From contig CANIQT010000004.1 in the NCBI GenBank assembly GCA_947469885.1, forward strand, positions 142,859 through 206,858: 64,000 nucleotides of DNA, written 5' to 3'. Shown piece after piece: positions 53,292 to 63,328 of this stretch. The number at the start of each line of letters is the position of its first letter. Position 1 is the first letter of the stretch. The translations under genes and the position numbers were made by a program. Below the pieces are notes generated by a model. It was not told the DNA's origin. It saw only the letters and a program-made list of their open reading frames with translations, and ran no database searches. Source of the stretch: Bacteroidota bacterium (GTDB lineage Bacteria > Bacteroidota > Bacteroidia > 2-12-FULL-35-15).

Positions 53292-55724
53292 ATGATTTCA
53301 CGCTTTTCTCTTTTAATAATAGTATTTTTTCTGTCATTTGTAATCCATTCAAATGCACAACAAACTGGCATTTTGCGGGGCAAAGTGACCGATGCCGCTT
53401 CAAAAGAAACCCTCCCAGGTGCTTCGTTTGTTTTGTTGAGCAACACCACCAGAGGAACCACTACCGACATAGATGGAAACTATTCCATGGTGCTCGATAC
53501 CGGTTATCATCAGTTGTATTGTGTGTATGTGGGATATATGAATGATACGTTTACTGTGCATATTGATGCCAACGCCATTACAGAAAAAAACATTGCCTTT
53601 CAGCCTGTAGCTAAATTTCTGGAAACCATCGTAGTTTCGTCTGGCAAGTTCGACCAAAAGCTGGAAGAGCTTACCGTTTCTATGGAAGTAATAAAACCAC
53701 AATTAATAAACAGTAAAAACACCACTACCATCGAAACTGTTTTGGAACAAGTTCCCGGACTCACTATCATTGACAACGACCCCCAAATACGCGGAGGAAG
53801 CGGATTTACATTTGGTGTAGGTAGCAGGGTGGCTATAGTAGTGGATGGAATTCCCTTGCTGAGTGGCGATGCAGGTCGGCCCGAATGGAGTTATATTCCG
53901 GTCGAAAACATTGAACAGATAGAGGTAATAAAAGGAGCATCATCTGTATTATACGGAAGCAATGCCTTATGCGGGGTTATTAATGTGCGCTCGGCTTATC
54001 CAAGAAGTACGCCCAAAACAGTCATTAATTATTCAGTTGGCGACTACAGTTTGCCTGATGGTGCATCTCAAAGCTGGTATGGCAAATCATTACCCATCTT
54101 TACCAACCTTAATTTTTTGCATTCAGAGATTATTAAATCCAATTTAGATTTTGTGATAGGCGGAAATTTTAATGTTGACCAGGGATACATTGCACCACCC
54201 CCACCCCAGCCTCCCATTCCCGATTACGCAAAATCAAGTATTGATACAATATATACATTCAACAATCAGGATATGTTGCGTCAGCGGGGGCGTTTGAATT
54301 TTAATCTTAGGTATCGATCCAAAAAATTTACAGGATTGAACTATGGAGTAAATGCAAATGGGATGGTGAACAAAACTAATATGGTGCTTGCATGGTTTAA
54401 AGATGGAGGAGGAGATTTATATAAAGGCTATCCGGGGGCGGTGTTTTTGGAAGACCAGGTGATTTTTAATTTCGACCCTTTTATAAAATACAGCAAAAAT
54501 GGAGTGAGTCATAGTTTGGTTACCCGTATATTTCATACCGACAATGTGATTACCAACAACCAGTCGAACAAAGGTACGATGTATTACGGAGAATATCAGT
54601 TGCAACGTGTATTTAAAAATCTTGATTTTACTTTTACTGGAGGGGTGGTTGGCAATTTGTCCACCTCCCATGCTGACCTGTATAAATCGAGTGGTACACC
54701 AGATAATAAAATTGTGAATGCTTCTGGCTATTTACAGATTGATAAAAAGATTTGGAAAATATTAAATCTTTCTGGAGGAGGAAGGTATGAGTATTTTAAG
54801 ATGAACGATTTCTCTTCTGTGGTAGCTCCCATCTTTCGTGCTGGTGCAAGTTTGCAGGTACTCAAGGCAACGTATGTGCGCACCAGTTATGGACAGGGGT
54901 TCCGTTATCCTACCATTACTGAACGCTACATCTCCACCAAGGCGGGGCTTTTCGGGGTGTATCCTAATCCTGATTTGAAACCCGAAACAAGTAATAATTT
55001 TGAAGTAGGATTGAAACAAGGATTTAAAATTGGTAAATGTATGGGCTACCTTGATATTGCAGGATATTACCAGCATTACGACAATACTATAGAGTATTTA
55101 TTCGGCACGTGGGAGTCGAACAATCCGTTTACTGTAGGTTTCAAATTTATTAATACCGGAGAATCGCGTGTTCGTGGGGTTGATATTTCATTGCTTGCCA
55201 CTACCCCCGAAACAAATAAAAAGTTTGGGTTGACTGCACTCATTGGTTATACTTATGTGGAGCCAGTGTGCCTTACTCCTGATTTGGTGTATGCTCACGA
55301 TTCGTCAAGTTTGAATGGTGGATGGGCGTTGAGTTACCGAAACAGCAGCCTTGATACTACTGGAAATATTTTAAAATACCGGTTCAAACACATGGTGAAA
55401 GCCGATGTGGAACTGAGAGTATATCGAATGACATTTGGGTTGAGTTATAAGTATTACAGCAAAATGCAAAATATTGACAGTGCATTTTCGTCCATCGAAA
55501 CAACCACTGCTAACATTGATTTTATTGATGATATAAGAGTGGTGAGTTATTGGAAAAAACACAAAGGATTTAATGTGTGGGATGCACGAATAGGGTGTGC
55601 TGTAAATAAACGAACCAAGCTTTCCATCATCTGGACCAATTTATTTAATGTAGATTATTCGCTACGACCCCTCAAAATAGAATCGCCAAGAACAACTACT
55701 ATACAATATCTATATACGTTTTAG
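53292..55724 (+). CDS. TonB-dependent receptor
   Basis: From the ATG at 53292 the protein has 810 residues: signal peptide (MISRFSLLIIVFFLSFVIHSNA), a CarboxypepD_reg-like domain (RGKVTDAASKETLPGASFVL, about 28-110), a plug domain (VLEQVPGLTIIDNDPQIRGG, VEVIKGASSVLYGSNALCG) and a 22-strand barrel ending in a terminal Phe (IQYLYTF). It imports a ligand through the outer membrane with TonB; the form resembles vitamin/siderophore receptors more than SusC. An upstream in-frame ATG at 53265 would overlap the terminator and is rejected. Confidence 0.9.
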   Translation: MISRFSLLIIVFFLSFVIHSNAQQTGILRGKVTDAASKETLPGASFVLLSNTTRGTTTDIDGNYSMVLDTGYHQLYCVYVGYMNDTFTVHIDANAITEKNIAFQPVAKFLETIVVSSGKFDQKLEELTVSMEVIKPQLINSKNTTTIETVLEQVPGLTIIDNDPQIRGGSGFTFGVGSRVAIVVDGIPLLSGDAGRPEWSYIPVENIEQIEVIKGASSVLYGSNALCGVINVRSAYPRSTPKTVINYSVGDYSLPDGASQSWYGKSLPIFTNLNFLHSEIIKSNLDFVIGGNFNVDQGYIAPPPPQPPIPDYAKSSIDTIYTFNNQDMLRQRGRLNFNLRYRSKKFTGLNYGVNANGMVNKTNMVLAWFKDGGGDLYKGYPGAVFLEDQVIFNFDPFIKYSKNGVSHSLVTRIFHTDNVITNNQSNKGTMYYGEYQLQRVFKNLDFTFTGGVVGNLSTSHADLYKSSGTPDNKIVNASGYLQIDKKIWKILNLSGGGRYEYFKMNDFSSVVAPIFRAGASLQVLKATYVRTSYGQGFRYPTITERYISTKAGLFGVYPNPDLKPETSNNFEVGLKQGFKIGKCMGYLDIAGYYQHYDNTIEYLFGTWESNNPFTVGFKFINTGESRVRGVDISLLATTPETNKKFGLTALIGYTYVEPVCLTPDLVYAHDSSSLNGGWALSYRNSSLDTTGNILKYRFKHMVKADVELRVYRMTFGLSYKYYSKMQNIDSAFSSIETTTANIDFIDDIRVVSYWKKHKGFNVWDARIGCAVNKRTKLSIIWTNLFNVDYSLRPLKIESPRTTTIQYLYTF

Positions 55725-55729
55725 CAGGG

Positions 55730-55996
55730 CTATTGTTTACGCTCGTTGTCTTTTAATTTTTGATATTCCTTCATCGTATCTTCATCACGGTTATCATGGT
55801 AAGCACCATAGTAACTGAATGCAAGACCTATGCCCCATCCTAGGCAGGGCCAAACGGGCCACATATCATTATCATGCCCAGTAAACCACCAGACAGCCCA
55901 TAGAAAACCGTTCACAATAATATAAGAAGCCAAATGCTTTTTGAAACCTGCACGCTTTTTAGCAATGCGCCAAAGTTGTTTATCTCTTTCTTCCAT
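55730..55996 (-). CDS. 2TM domain-containing protein
   Basis: The 88-residue protein matches the 2TM domain family: a charged N-terminus with RAGFKKHLASYIIVNGFLW, a central WP-rich turn (MWPVWPCLGWGIGLAFSYY) and a basic/acidic tail. Two membrane helices are visible. Function is unknown; in this phylum it often occurs near regulators or receptors. It is downstream of the TPR-like gene and convergent with the TonB receptor. Confidence 0.85.
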   Translation of the reverse strand: MEERDKQLWRIAKKRAGFKKHLASYIIVNGFLWAVWWFTGHDNDMWPVWPCLGWGIGLAFSYYGAYHDNRDEDTMKEYQKLKDNERKQ

Positions 55997-56021
55997 GATT
56001 TTTTGTGTTGGTTATTACCTG

Positions 56022-56696
56022 TTACTTTTTCTCTGTTGTCGAATCTTTTTTATCTGTAGAGTCTTTATCACATTGTTTTAGATAATATTCGTTAGAGCCT
56101 TTTCCCCAATGTGGTGCTATACTGCTGGCAGGTTTAAATGTTTCGAACATTGTTTTTGCTTTTTCAAACGATGGTTTTGCTTTGTCTTTTCCTCCTCCAA
56201 ACATGGGTGGGGTGTAAAAGTAAGCCGTGCCATCTAAAAAGTACGGACGTGGATTGGTGGCATCCAATTTTTTTGCTTGCTCTCTAAATTCACCTGCCAT
56301 GGTGCCATATTTTTGTCCTCTGGTCATTGGGTTTACACTTATTCTTGCTGAAGCAATTTGTGCCTTCAGCGTTATAATTTCTGAATTGTTCGGACTCATC
56401 GAATCTGCTTTTTTTAGAAACGATTCTGCTTTGTCGCACCAGGTATCAATGTCTGCTTTTGGTGAGTAAGTCATGTTTACATAACAATACGCTGCGTAAT
56501 ATTTTGGCAACCATTCGTTTTTTTCGGCATTGCCTATTCGTTCAAACATATTTGCCTGATTTTGCAATACACTTGCATCTCTTGTTGTATCAAGTATGGC
56601 TATGTTGTGTTCCATTGTTTCAATAAATTTTTTGTTTTGTGCAGTTGCATAGGTGGTTGTACTTATCAATGCAACAATGGTCATCATTTTTTTCAT
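56022..56696 (-). CDS. secreted TPR-like protein, unknown function
   Basis: The 224-residue protein has a signal peptide (1-19), then helix pairs with TPR-like spacing (EWLPKYYAAYCYVNMTY, KAESFLKKADSMSPNNSEI, KKLDATNPRPYFLDGTAYFY) and a Lys/Asp-rich end. It is probably a periplasmic scaffold or receptor accessory. It sits between the TonB receptor gene upstream and the 2TM gene downstream on the minus strand, suggesting one transcription unit. Confidence 0.75.
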   Translation of the reverse strand: MKKMMTIVALISTTTYATAQNKKFIETMEHNIAILDTTRDASVLQNQANMFERIGNAEKNEWLPKYYAAYCYVNMTYSPKADIDTWCDKAESFLKKADSMSPNNSEIITLKAQIASARISVNPMTRGQKYGTMAGEFREQAKKLDATNPRPYFLDGTAYFYTPPMFGGGKDKAKPSFEKAKTMFETFKPASSIAPHWGKGSNEYYLKQCDKDSTDKKDSTTEKK

Positions 56697-56759
56697 GTTG
56701 ATTTTATTTTTTAGTTATTTTTTTGTTATTCGTAAATTCGTATTCATTCGTTATCTCTA

Positions 56760-58934
56760 TTAATTATTATTATCAATCACTTCCTTCGAACGGTCCTGCC
56801 CAAAAGAAAGGAACAAGCCTAGAAAGAAAAAACGACCATTGCTTGCTGGTGGTGATATGGCTTCTTTCCGTTTATAATCGTACGAATAACGATACCCAAA
56901 AACCTGATTCTGCCCCAACACATTGGTAACTGCAAATGCTAAAACCGCAAAACATTTTTTTATCTGACGAAGATAAGCACAATTTACTCCCAACGAATTA
57001 TAATCAATGGTTCTATCACCCAAAAATTCAGGATTCTTTGGATTATAATACGGTCGTCCGCTTGCAAAGCTATAAGTAAATCCTGTACTGAGATTTAATT
57101 TATCAAAGAATTTTTTGAACACCAGAGTTGCCGTATGCTCTGCTGCAAAGGGCGGTGTTACTTCTTTAGGATAATACAAATACATCCGCTTTGTATCTAA
57201 GTAGGTGTATGAAATCCAGTAGTCCACTCCTTTAAATGTTTTTTTATCTCTCCAAAATAAATCCAACCCTTGTGCGTAACCATATCCTCCATTGGTTCTG
57301 GTCGAGTCAGGATTGTAAATGGTTAAGTTATCATACTTCTTATAATACACTTCTAAACGTAACGTATGAAAGTTGTCCACCTTTTGAATATTGGCAATGT
57401 AATGTGTGGATTTATTATAATCGGGTAAGCGAGAACTGAGTATAAAAGTACGCTCTGGTTTTTGATAAAACTGACCATAAGCCACCGAAAACGTACTGTA
57501 ATCGCCCAACTTGTACGAAACCGAAGTACGAGGAGCTACCACATAATTATTCATCAAAGTAGAATATTCTCCTCTTCCGCCCAAGCGCAACACTAATTTC
57601 TGACTCAGAAAAATATCAGCTTCCACAAATTCTGCTGAATAATTATCAATGGCTTTAGTAGTGGTATTGTAATAATAGTTATGCGAAACACCTTTAATAT
57701 CAAACTTATCAAAGGAGTATTGATATTCGCCTCCAAAGCGAATGATAGACAGTTTACCAATGCCTCTACTCACCACCAATCTGCCTTGTGTCAAATCACT
57801 TTGCGAACGAATGGTGTCGAACGACAAATTAATTTTATCTACATTGGTGCTGTAAGATGCGCCAACATTCAACACCCACTTTTCCCCCAACCGTTCTTTG
57901 TAAGTTAGGTTGGTGTAAATGTTTTGATTATCCAACTCAAATAAATTTTTGAATCCATTAATACTATCTATACTTAACGTTTTAAATCCAAGTGAGGAAA
58001 GATTAAAATAACCATAAAATTTAATGATGCCGCTTGCCGAAGTTTTTTTACGAAAGTTCATTGCACCTCCCGCAAACTGCGGTTTGGTGGTATATTCAGG
58101 AGTTTGTTTTACCAACGAAAAATAAGGCGAAAGGTCAGTATAATTCACATCAACTCCTGCACTCATTTTTTTTTTTTTCCATAAATGATTGTGACCTACA
58201 CCAACTCCAACAGACGATAAAGCAACAGTGGAGGAGGTTCTATCGGGCAAGTCTGTAGTTTCCAATGCCAGTACACTCGACATGGCTTGTCCGTATTGTG
58301 CCGAATAGCCGCCTGTGCTAAACACTGTGCCCTTAAAAATAAAAGGAGAAAACCGTCCTCTCGAAGCAATATCAGGGTTAGAGCTGAAAAACGGATTGTT
58401 AACCACCATGCCATCAATCATTGTTTTTGTTTCGGCACCTGTTCCTCCTCTTACAAATAATTCTGCCGATTCGCCAACTTGTTGTGCCCCCGGCAACGTT
58501 TTTAATGCTCCGTTTATATCGCCCAGTCCACCCGCAGTGGTAACAATATCAAGTGGTTTGAGCACAGTGGTTCTTCTTTCATCGCTGGCTTCTATTGTTC
58601 CTGCCGAAATGGTTACAACTTTTAATTCGTTAAATGCTTCTTTTAAAACAGGATTGAAAGTAATTTCTTTTCCATTCAGTTTTATTTTTTTCTCCAACGT
58701 TTCGTATCCTATAAAACTGGTGAGGATGGTTACTTCACCAGTATCGTTGGCAATAAAAGTATAAGTGCCATCAGGCGAGGAGGAGATGCCATCGTACGAA
58801 TCTTTTACAAAAATATTCGCTCCCGGAATGGTTTGTTTTTTCTGGTCGGTTACTTTTCCTGAAATCTTTGTTTGAGCAAAAGTGCTATGTATGCCAAGTA
58901 ATATGATGATGCACAATGTAAATTTTCTTTTCAT
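56760..58934 (-). CDS. TonB-dependent receptor
   Basis: The 724-residue protein has a signal peptide (ending STFAQ), a CarboxypepD_reg-like domain (GKVTDQKKQTIPGANIFVKD), a plug domain (ALKTLPGAQQVGESAELFVRGG) and a long barrel ending in GLFLSFGQDRSKEVIDNNN. Terminal residues after the last strand are unusual for the family but the size is normal. No SusD partner is present, so a small-molecule or metal ligand is more likely than a polysaccharide. Confidence 0.9.
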   Translation of the reverse strand: MKRKFTLCIIILLGIHSTFAQTKISGKVTDQKKQTIPGANIFVKDSYDGISSSPDGTYTFIANDTGEVTILTSFIGYETLEKKIKLNGKEITFNPVLKEAFNELKVVTISAGTIEASDERRTTVLKPLDIVTTAGGLGDINGALKTLPGAQQVGESAELFVRGGTGAETKTMIDGMVVNNPFFSSNPDIASRGRFSPFIFKGTVFSTGGYSAQYGQAMSSVLALETTDLPDRTSSTVALSSVGVGVGHNHLWKKKKMSAGVDVNYTDLSPYFSLVKQTPEYTTKPQFAGGAMNFRKKTSASGIIKFYGYFNLSSLGFKTLSIDSINGFKNLFELDNQNIYTNLTYKERLGEKWVLNVGASYSTNVDKINLSFDTIRSQSDLTQGRLVVSRGIGKLSIIRFGGEYQYSFDKFDIKGVSHNYYYNTTTKAIDNYSAEFVEADIFLSQKLVLRLGGRGEYSTLMNNYVVAPRTSVSYKLGDYSTFSVAYGQFYQKPERTFILSSRLPDYNKSTHYIANIQKVDNFHTLRLEVYYKKYDNLTIYNPDSTRTNGGYGYAQGLDLFWRDKKTFKGVDYWISYTYLDTKRMYLYYPKEVTPPFAAEHTATLVFKKFFDKLNLSTGFTYSFASGRPYYNPKNPEFLGDRTIDYNSLGVNCAYLRQIKKCFAVLAFAVTNVLGQNQVFGYRYSYDYKRKEAISPPASNGRFFFLGLFLSFGQDRSKEVIDNNN

Positions 58935-59075
58935 AAATAAGATTCACTTTTAAAATTCAGCACAAATGTGAAATAGTTTATACGATAAAGCAAATATTTT
59001 TTAATTTATTTATTTTCATCTCCTTTCCAAAATAAAATATTTTGTACTTTAGCTGTGTAATTAACATCTATAAAC

Positions 59076-59543
59076 ATGAATTTAGAACAAATGTCCGTTT
59101 TGATTGAAAACGGTTTAAAGAAAATAAACATTGACCCTGTAACCACCGCAAGAGGCGAAAAGCCTGGGCAATGGACGTATAAAACAAAAGAAGGTGCCAC
59201 CATGTGGATTGATGTGTTTAGTTTTCCTGCTGCGCCCGATAAGTATTATTTGCAGGTAATGAGCCCTGTGTGTGCTGTGCCCGATAAAAATGCAGATGCG
59301 TTTTACAAAGATTTGTTGGAGATAAATTACAAGATGTATGATGTATCTATGTGTAAAAAAGAAAATTGGATTTATGTGTTGTGTTTGCGCGATGCTGTGA
59401 GTATTGACGAAACTACTCTCGATACCATTCTTTACAGAGTTTCGTTTTACAGCAACGATTATTACGGAAAATTAAGTTTTAAATACGAAGGCAGTTGGGC
59501 TCCAAAAGCTCCCGAAACAAAGCCGGATAGTTCGCTTAATTAA
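59076..59543 (+). CDS. YbjN-like protein
   Basis: The 155-residue soluble protein resembles the YbjN/type III secretion chaperone-like fold: an N-terminal helix (EQMSVLIENGLKKINIDP), beta strands (ATMWIDVFSFP, YYLQVMSPVCAVP), then the helical DAFYKDLLEINYKMYDVSMC and strand IYVLCLRDAVSIDE. Function is not known. It is convergent with nfu, with only two bases between the stop codons. Confidence 0.7.
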   Translation: MNLEQMSVLIENGLKKINIDPVTTARGEKPGQWTYKTKEGATMWIDVFSFPAAPDKYYLQVMSPVCAVPDKNADAFYKDLLEINYKMYDVSMCKKENWIYVLCLRDAVSIDETTLDTILYRVSFYSNDYYGKLSFKYEGSWAPKAPETKPDSSLN

Positions 59544-59545
59544 TT

Positions 59546-60169
59546 CTAAACTGTTTCTGCCACCACTTCTTTTACATCCGGAACCATGCGGGTAAGTAGT
59601 GTTTGTATTCCTGCTTTCAACGTAACCGTTGACGAAGGACAACCACTACACGCTCCGCGAAGCTGAACTGTAACCACCCCATCTGCAAAACTTTTAAAGG
59701 TAATACTTCCTCCATCGCCTTCCACAGCAGGGCGAATGTACTGTTCCAATAGCTCCACTATTTTTACTTCTACTTCTGTTGTGGGTGAAGCATGCTCAGT
59801 AAATATTTCTTTTTTTTCTGTAAATGTATTATCAACCGGAACTTCTGTTTTAGGCAGTTCAGTAATTATTTCGTTTCCATCGCTAATATACACACGAATA
59901 AAATCGCGCAACTCTAGTGTAATATCTTCCCATTGAATTGAATCTATTTTTGAAACAGTAACAAAGTTAGAAGCCATGAACACCGCTTTGATAAACGGAA
60001 ATTCAAACAACTTAGCTGCCAACGGTGCTCCTTTTGTTTCTGCTTTGCTCAAATACTGGGCTGTTGCGCCACCTTCTACCAACAATCTATTCGCAACAAA
60101 TTTCATTGAAGCAGGATTGGGAGTGCTTTCGGCATATATTATTACAGGGCGTTTTACTAATGTGTCCAT
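59546..60169 (-). CDS. Nfu/NifU-family Fe-S carrier protein
   Basis: From the ATG at 60169 the protein has 207 residues: an N-terminal Nfu N domain (YAESTPNPASMKFVANRLLVEG, FPFIKAVFMASNFVTVSK) and a C-terminal NifU domain with the cluster-binding CSGC (GACSGCPSSTVTLKAGIQTLL). It holds or delivers Fe-S clusters downstream of SUF. A GTG ten codons upstream lies inside the promoter and is rejected. Confidence 0.92.
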   Translation of the reverse strand: MDTLVKRPVIIYAESTPNPASMKFVANRLLVEGGATAQYLSKAETKGAPLAAKLFEFPFIKAVFMASNFVTVSKIDSIQWEDITLELRDFIRVYISDGNEIITELPKTEVPVDNTFTEKKEIFTEHASPTTEVEVKIVELLEQYIRPAVEGDGGSITFKSFADGVVTVQLRGACSGCPSSTVTLKAGIQTLLTRMVPDVKEVVAETV

Positions 60170-60198
60170 TTTATTTTTTCTAATATTTTTTTGTGTCA

Positions 60199-60206
60199 CA
60201 AAGGTA
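60199..60206 (-). promoter_or_regulatory. -7 box of the nfu gene
   Basis: On the minus strand TACCTTTG is an exact TAnnTTTG match, 29 bases before the ATG at 60169. Confidence 0.65.
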
Positions 60207-60314
60207 GTACTATTCTACATTCAAATAATTTTTGTTATGCAAAGAAAATAGGAATGTTTTTGTTATTAAATAAATATTCTTACGTTTGTTCACTCATTAC
60301 AAAAAATAATAGCT

Positions 60315-61461
60315 ATGAATAAACTATTCCTTTGCAAATTTGTTTTTTTGTTTTCATTGTCAGGACTGATTTATACCACCAGTTTTGCACAACAAAAAGA
60401 TTCTACCCTAACCAAACTTATTGAAAAAATTGCTCCTCCTGCCCTCAAAATATCAGGCTATGTGGATGTATGCTTATTACAGCGATTCGGTGGGGGTAAA
60501 CAATTATCAAAAGTTTCCTGATGTTTCTCCTAAAAGCAATGTGTTTGGAATTAATATTGTTCAATTAACAGCACAATATGCCGGAGAAAAAGCAAGATTT
60601 GTTGGCACGCTTCATTATGGTGATATTGCTGCAAGTGCATGGTCGCCTGTGTATAATATGATACAAGAGGCAAATGTGGGAGTTAGATTAACAAAAAAAA
60701 TATGGCTGGATGCAGGTTTATTTAAAACACACATTGGTACCGAAGCATTGTTGCCAAAAGATAATATTGCCAGCAGTCTTGCTATCATTACGTTTTACGA
60801 ACCATGGTGGCAGGCTGGATTTAAACTTTCCATTGCACCCAATGATAAATTATTGATTTGTTTACACCTCTTAAATGGATACAATACCTACATAGATAAT
60901 AACAGTTCCAAGTCGTTTGGGCTGGCAGTGAGTTATGCACTGGGCGACAAAGGCAGCATTGGTTATTATAACCTCATTGGTGACGAATTCCCTGACAGTA
61001 TCAAAATTCGTCATCTTCGTATGCTGCACAATCTCGTTTTCAATTATCAGCTTCGCGATGATTTTAAAATATCAATCGGTGCTGATTATATTACTCAGGA
61101 AAATTCCTGTATTGCTGATAGTATGGGAAAAGGATGGGACCAAACTGCTGCTGCTTACAGCGGAATAATTACTTTGAAATATCAGCCGGCAGCTAAGTTT
61201 GCTGTGTATATTCGAGGAGAAACATTTGCCGACCCTCATGGTTTTCTTACAGGAACCATTAGGGATGTTAAAAACAAAGAAACAGGTTACAAATTATATG
61301 GTGGCACCATTGGTGTTGAAATTAAACCAATGGAAAATGCTTACATAAGGTTAGAAGGAAGAGATATAATTATGGACAATAATCAAAAAATATTTCGTAC
61401 CAATGGAACAAACACCAACAGCCGAGCGGAAGTGATGATGAATATCGGTGTGTGGTTTTAA
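60315..61461 (+). pseudogene. outer-membrane porin-like gene with a frameshift
   Basis: A signal peptide and the segment LKISGYVDV are read from 60315 in one frame; the continuation YAYYSDSVGVNNYQKFPDV to the barrel end VMMNIGVWF is read from the next frame. The switch falls near 60468-60475, where adding TA would restore GYVDVYAYYSDS. The rest of the barrel (about 330 residues) is intact with a terminal Phe. Such porin-like genes commonly precede amt in Bacteroidota. The shift may be a real mutation, phase variation at a short TA/GT tract, or a sequencing error. Confidence 0.8.
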
Positions 61462-61467
61462 GAAAGC

Positions 61468-61505
61468 CTCACCCCCAACCCCTCTCCAAAGGAGAGGGGA
61501 GGGAG
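61468..61505. repeat. GC-rich REP-like palindrome
   Basis: CCCCTCTCC-AAA-GGAGAGGGG with flanking C- and G-rich runs, just after the porin stop codon. Same class as at 7754. Confidence 0.75.
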
Positions 61506-61586
61506 TACTTGAAGTAGTGGCTTTAAAAATAAAATAAAACGCTTTACCATAAATCAATTAATAATTAACCAAAGTTTCGAGTCTTA

Positions 61587-61622
61587 CTCTCTCCCTTTTG
61601 GGGAGAGGATTAAGGAGAGGGG
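61587..61622. repeat. second REP-like palindrome before amt
   Basis: CTCTCTCCC-TTTT-GGGGAGAG followed by another GGAGAGGGG. Together with the copy at 61468 it forms an inverted pair across the 180-base porin-amt spacer. Confidence 0.65.
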
Positions 61623-61641
61623 CTTCTAAATCTAAAAAAAC

Positions 61642-62865
61642 ATGTTTGACACAGGAACCACCGGCTTTATGCTTTTAGCTACCAGCCTCGTAATGTTAAT
61701 GACTCCCGGATTAGCCTTCTTTTATGGCGGTTTGGCAGGCAAACGAAACATACTCGGAATCATGATTCAGAGTTTTGTTTCAATGGGCATCACCACTATT
61801 ATGTGGTTTGTATGCGGCTATTCACTTTGTTTTAGCGGTGATGCACTGGGTGGCATCATTGGCAATTTCGACAAAGCTTTTATGAGCGGAGTGGATTTGA
61901 ATTCTCCTTTTGCAGGAAACACAAAACTACCCGAATTTGTTTTCATGGCCTATCAAATGATGTTTGCCATCATCACTCCTGCTTTGATTACAGGGGCATT
62001 TGTAAACCGTGTTACGTTTAAATCCTACCTCATCTTTTTAGTGCTTTGGCAGGTGTTAGTGTATTATCCATTTGCTCACATGGTTTGGGGTGGTGGATTA
62101 TTGCAACGTTGGGGAGTGCTCGATTTTGCAGGTGGTATAGTGGTACATGCCACTGCCGGTTTTGCTGCCTTGGCTTCTGTAATATATGTTGGAAAAAGAC
62201 GGGACAAAGAATCAACTCCAAACAGTATTCCTCTGATAGCAATAGGTACAGGCTTATTGTGGTTTGGTTGGTACGGATTCAATGCCGGCTCTGCCTTAGA
62301 TGTAAATGCAGTTACAGGTCTTGCTTTTCTCAACACCGATGTAGCAGCCTCTTTTGCCGCCATCACATGGTTAATCATCGAATGGAGCATTGTTAAAAAA
62401 CCAAAGTTTGTAGGCTTGCTAACAGGCGCAGTGGCAGGCTTAGCAACCATTACACCCGCTGCAGGTTTTGTTTCACTTCCTTCGGCTTGTATAATAGGTA
62501 TTCTTGCAGGAGTAGTTTGTTACCTTGCTGTTCATCTCAAAAACAAAATGGGATGGGACGATGCACTTGATGTATGGGGCGTTCACGGCATTGGCGGATG
62601 TCTCGGTGTCATATTATTAGGCGTATTTGCAAGCAAAGCAATGAATGCAGCGGGTGCTGACGGATTGATGAATGGAGGCATTCATTTCTTTGCCAAACAA
62701 GCCATTGCAGTGGTAGCAGCCTGTGTATATGCATTTGTATTTACATATATTATGTTGGCATTAATAAATAAAATTACTCCTGTCAAAGTTCATCAGGATG
62801 ATGAAGACAAAGGATTAGATCATTCTTTGCATGGAGAGAAGGCTTATGATGAGGGGGTTTTGTAA
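61642..62865 (+). CDS. amt: ammonium transporter
   Basis: The 407-residue protein has eleven membrane helices. The ammonium-channel features are present: TPGLAFFYGGLAGKRNIL near the start, the first pore histidine in PFAHMVWGGG and the second in VWGVHGIGGCLG. The cytoplasmic tail is short and acidic/His-containing. No PII (glnK) gene is adjacent; the neighbouring gene is a porin-like barrel that may help ammonium cross the outer membrane. Confidence 0.96.
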   Translation: MFDTGTTGFMLLATSLVMLMTPGLAFFYGGLAGKRNILGIMIQSFVSMGITTIMWFVCGYSLCFSGDALGGIIGNFDKAFMSGVDLNSPFAGNTKLPEFVFMAYQMMFAIITPALITGAFVNRVTFKSYLIFLVLWQVLVYYPFAHMVWGGGLLQRWGVLDFAGGIVVHATAGFAALASVIYVGKRRDKESTPNSIPLIAIGTGLLWFGWYGFNAGSALDVNAVTGLAFLNTDVAASFAAITWLIIEWSIVKKPKFVGLLTGAVAGLATITPAAGFVSLPSACIIGILAGVVCYLAVHLKNKMGWDDALDVWGVHGIGGCLGVILLGVFASKAMNAAGADGLMNGGIHFFAKQAIAVVAACVYAFVFTYIMLALINKITPVKVHQDDEDKGLDHSLHGEKAYDEGVL

Positions 62866-62880
62866 ATAATAATAATTTTC

Positions 62881-62918
62881 AAAAAAACTCTTTACATTAA
62901 TTTGTAAAGAGTTTTTTT
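62881..62918. terminator. bidirectional intrinsic terminator after amt
   Basis: AAAAAAACTCTTTACA and TTGTAAAGAGTTTTTTT form a near-perfect stem of about 16 bp with A/T tracts at both sides, serving amt and the convergent small gene. Confidence 0.92.
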
Positions 62919-62921
62919 GTT

Positions 62922-63209
62922 TTAATTAGAAGTTGAATCCGGCACTGTGCCAGTGCTATTATCCGATGCAGGAATATTGGTGGCTTCATTGTTTGATGTA
63001 CCCGATTGTTGTGGTTGCAGTGCCGAAGAATCCTCTACTGCTGTTCCAGCTTCATCAACTTTACCACCAAAGTAGCCATCGTATTTTAAATACCCCAGCA
63101 CTACAACAATTATTAAAATAATCATCCACCAGTGTTTCTTCAATATTCGTTCTGTTTTAGTTAAAATACTATCAACAGTATCAAGATTTTTATCTACATC
63201 TTCAATCAT
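62922..63209 (-). CDS. small single-span membrane protein, unknown function
   Basis: The 95-residue protein has an acidic N-terminal helix (VDKNLDTVDSILTKTERILKK), one membrane helix (WWMIILIIVVVLGYL) and a Ser/Thr/Asn-rich, low-complexity extracytoplasmic tail. It has no recognised family. It is convergent with amt, sharing the terminator. Confidence 0.65.
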   Translation of the reverse strand: MIEDVDKNLDTVDSILTKTERILKKHWWMIILIIVVVLGYLKYDGYFGGKVDEAGTAVEDSSALQPQQSGTSNNEATNIPASDNSTGTVPDSTSN

Positions 63210-63328
63210 TTTTGTGAGGTTTAACTAAAGGTTAATACAAATTAAATTTTATGCAATTGCAATATCGGTTACAAAACTATTAATTTTTTTCCATAAAAAA
63301 ATATAACCACAAAGTTCACTAATCAAAA

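Noticed and set aside
60170..60199. GTG start extending the Nfu-like protein by ten residues
   Set aside because: The GTG overlaps the last base of the -7 box TACCTTTG; the ATG at 60169 fits the family start.
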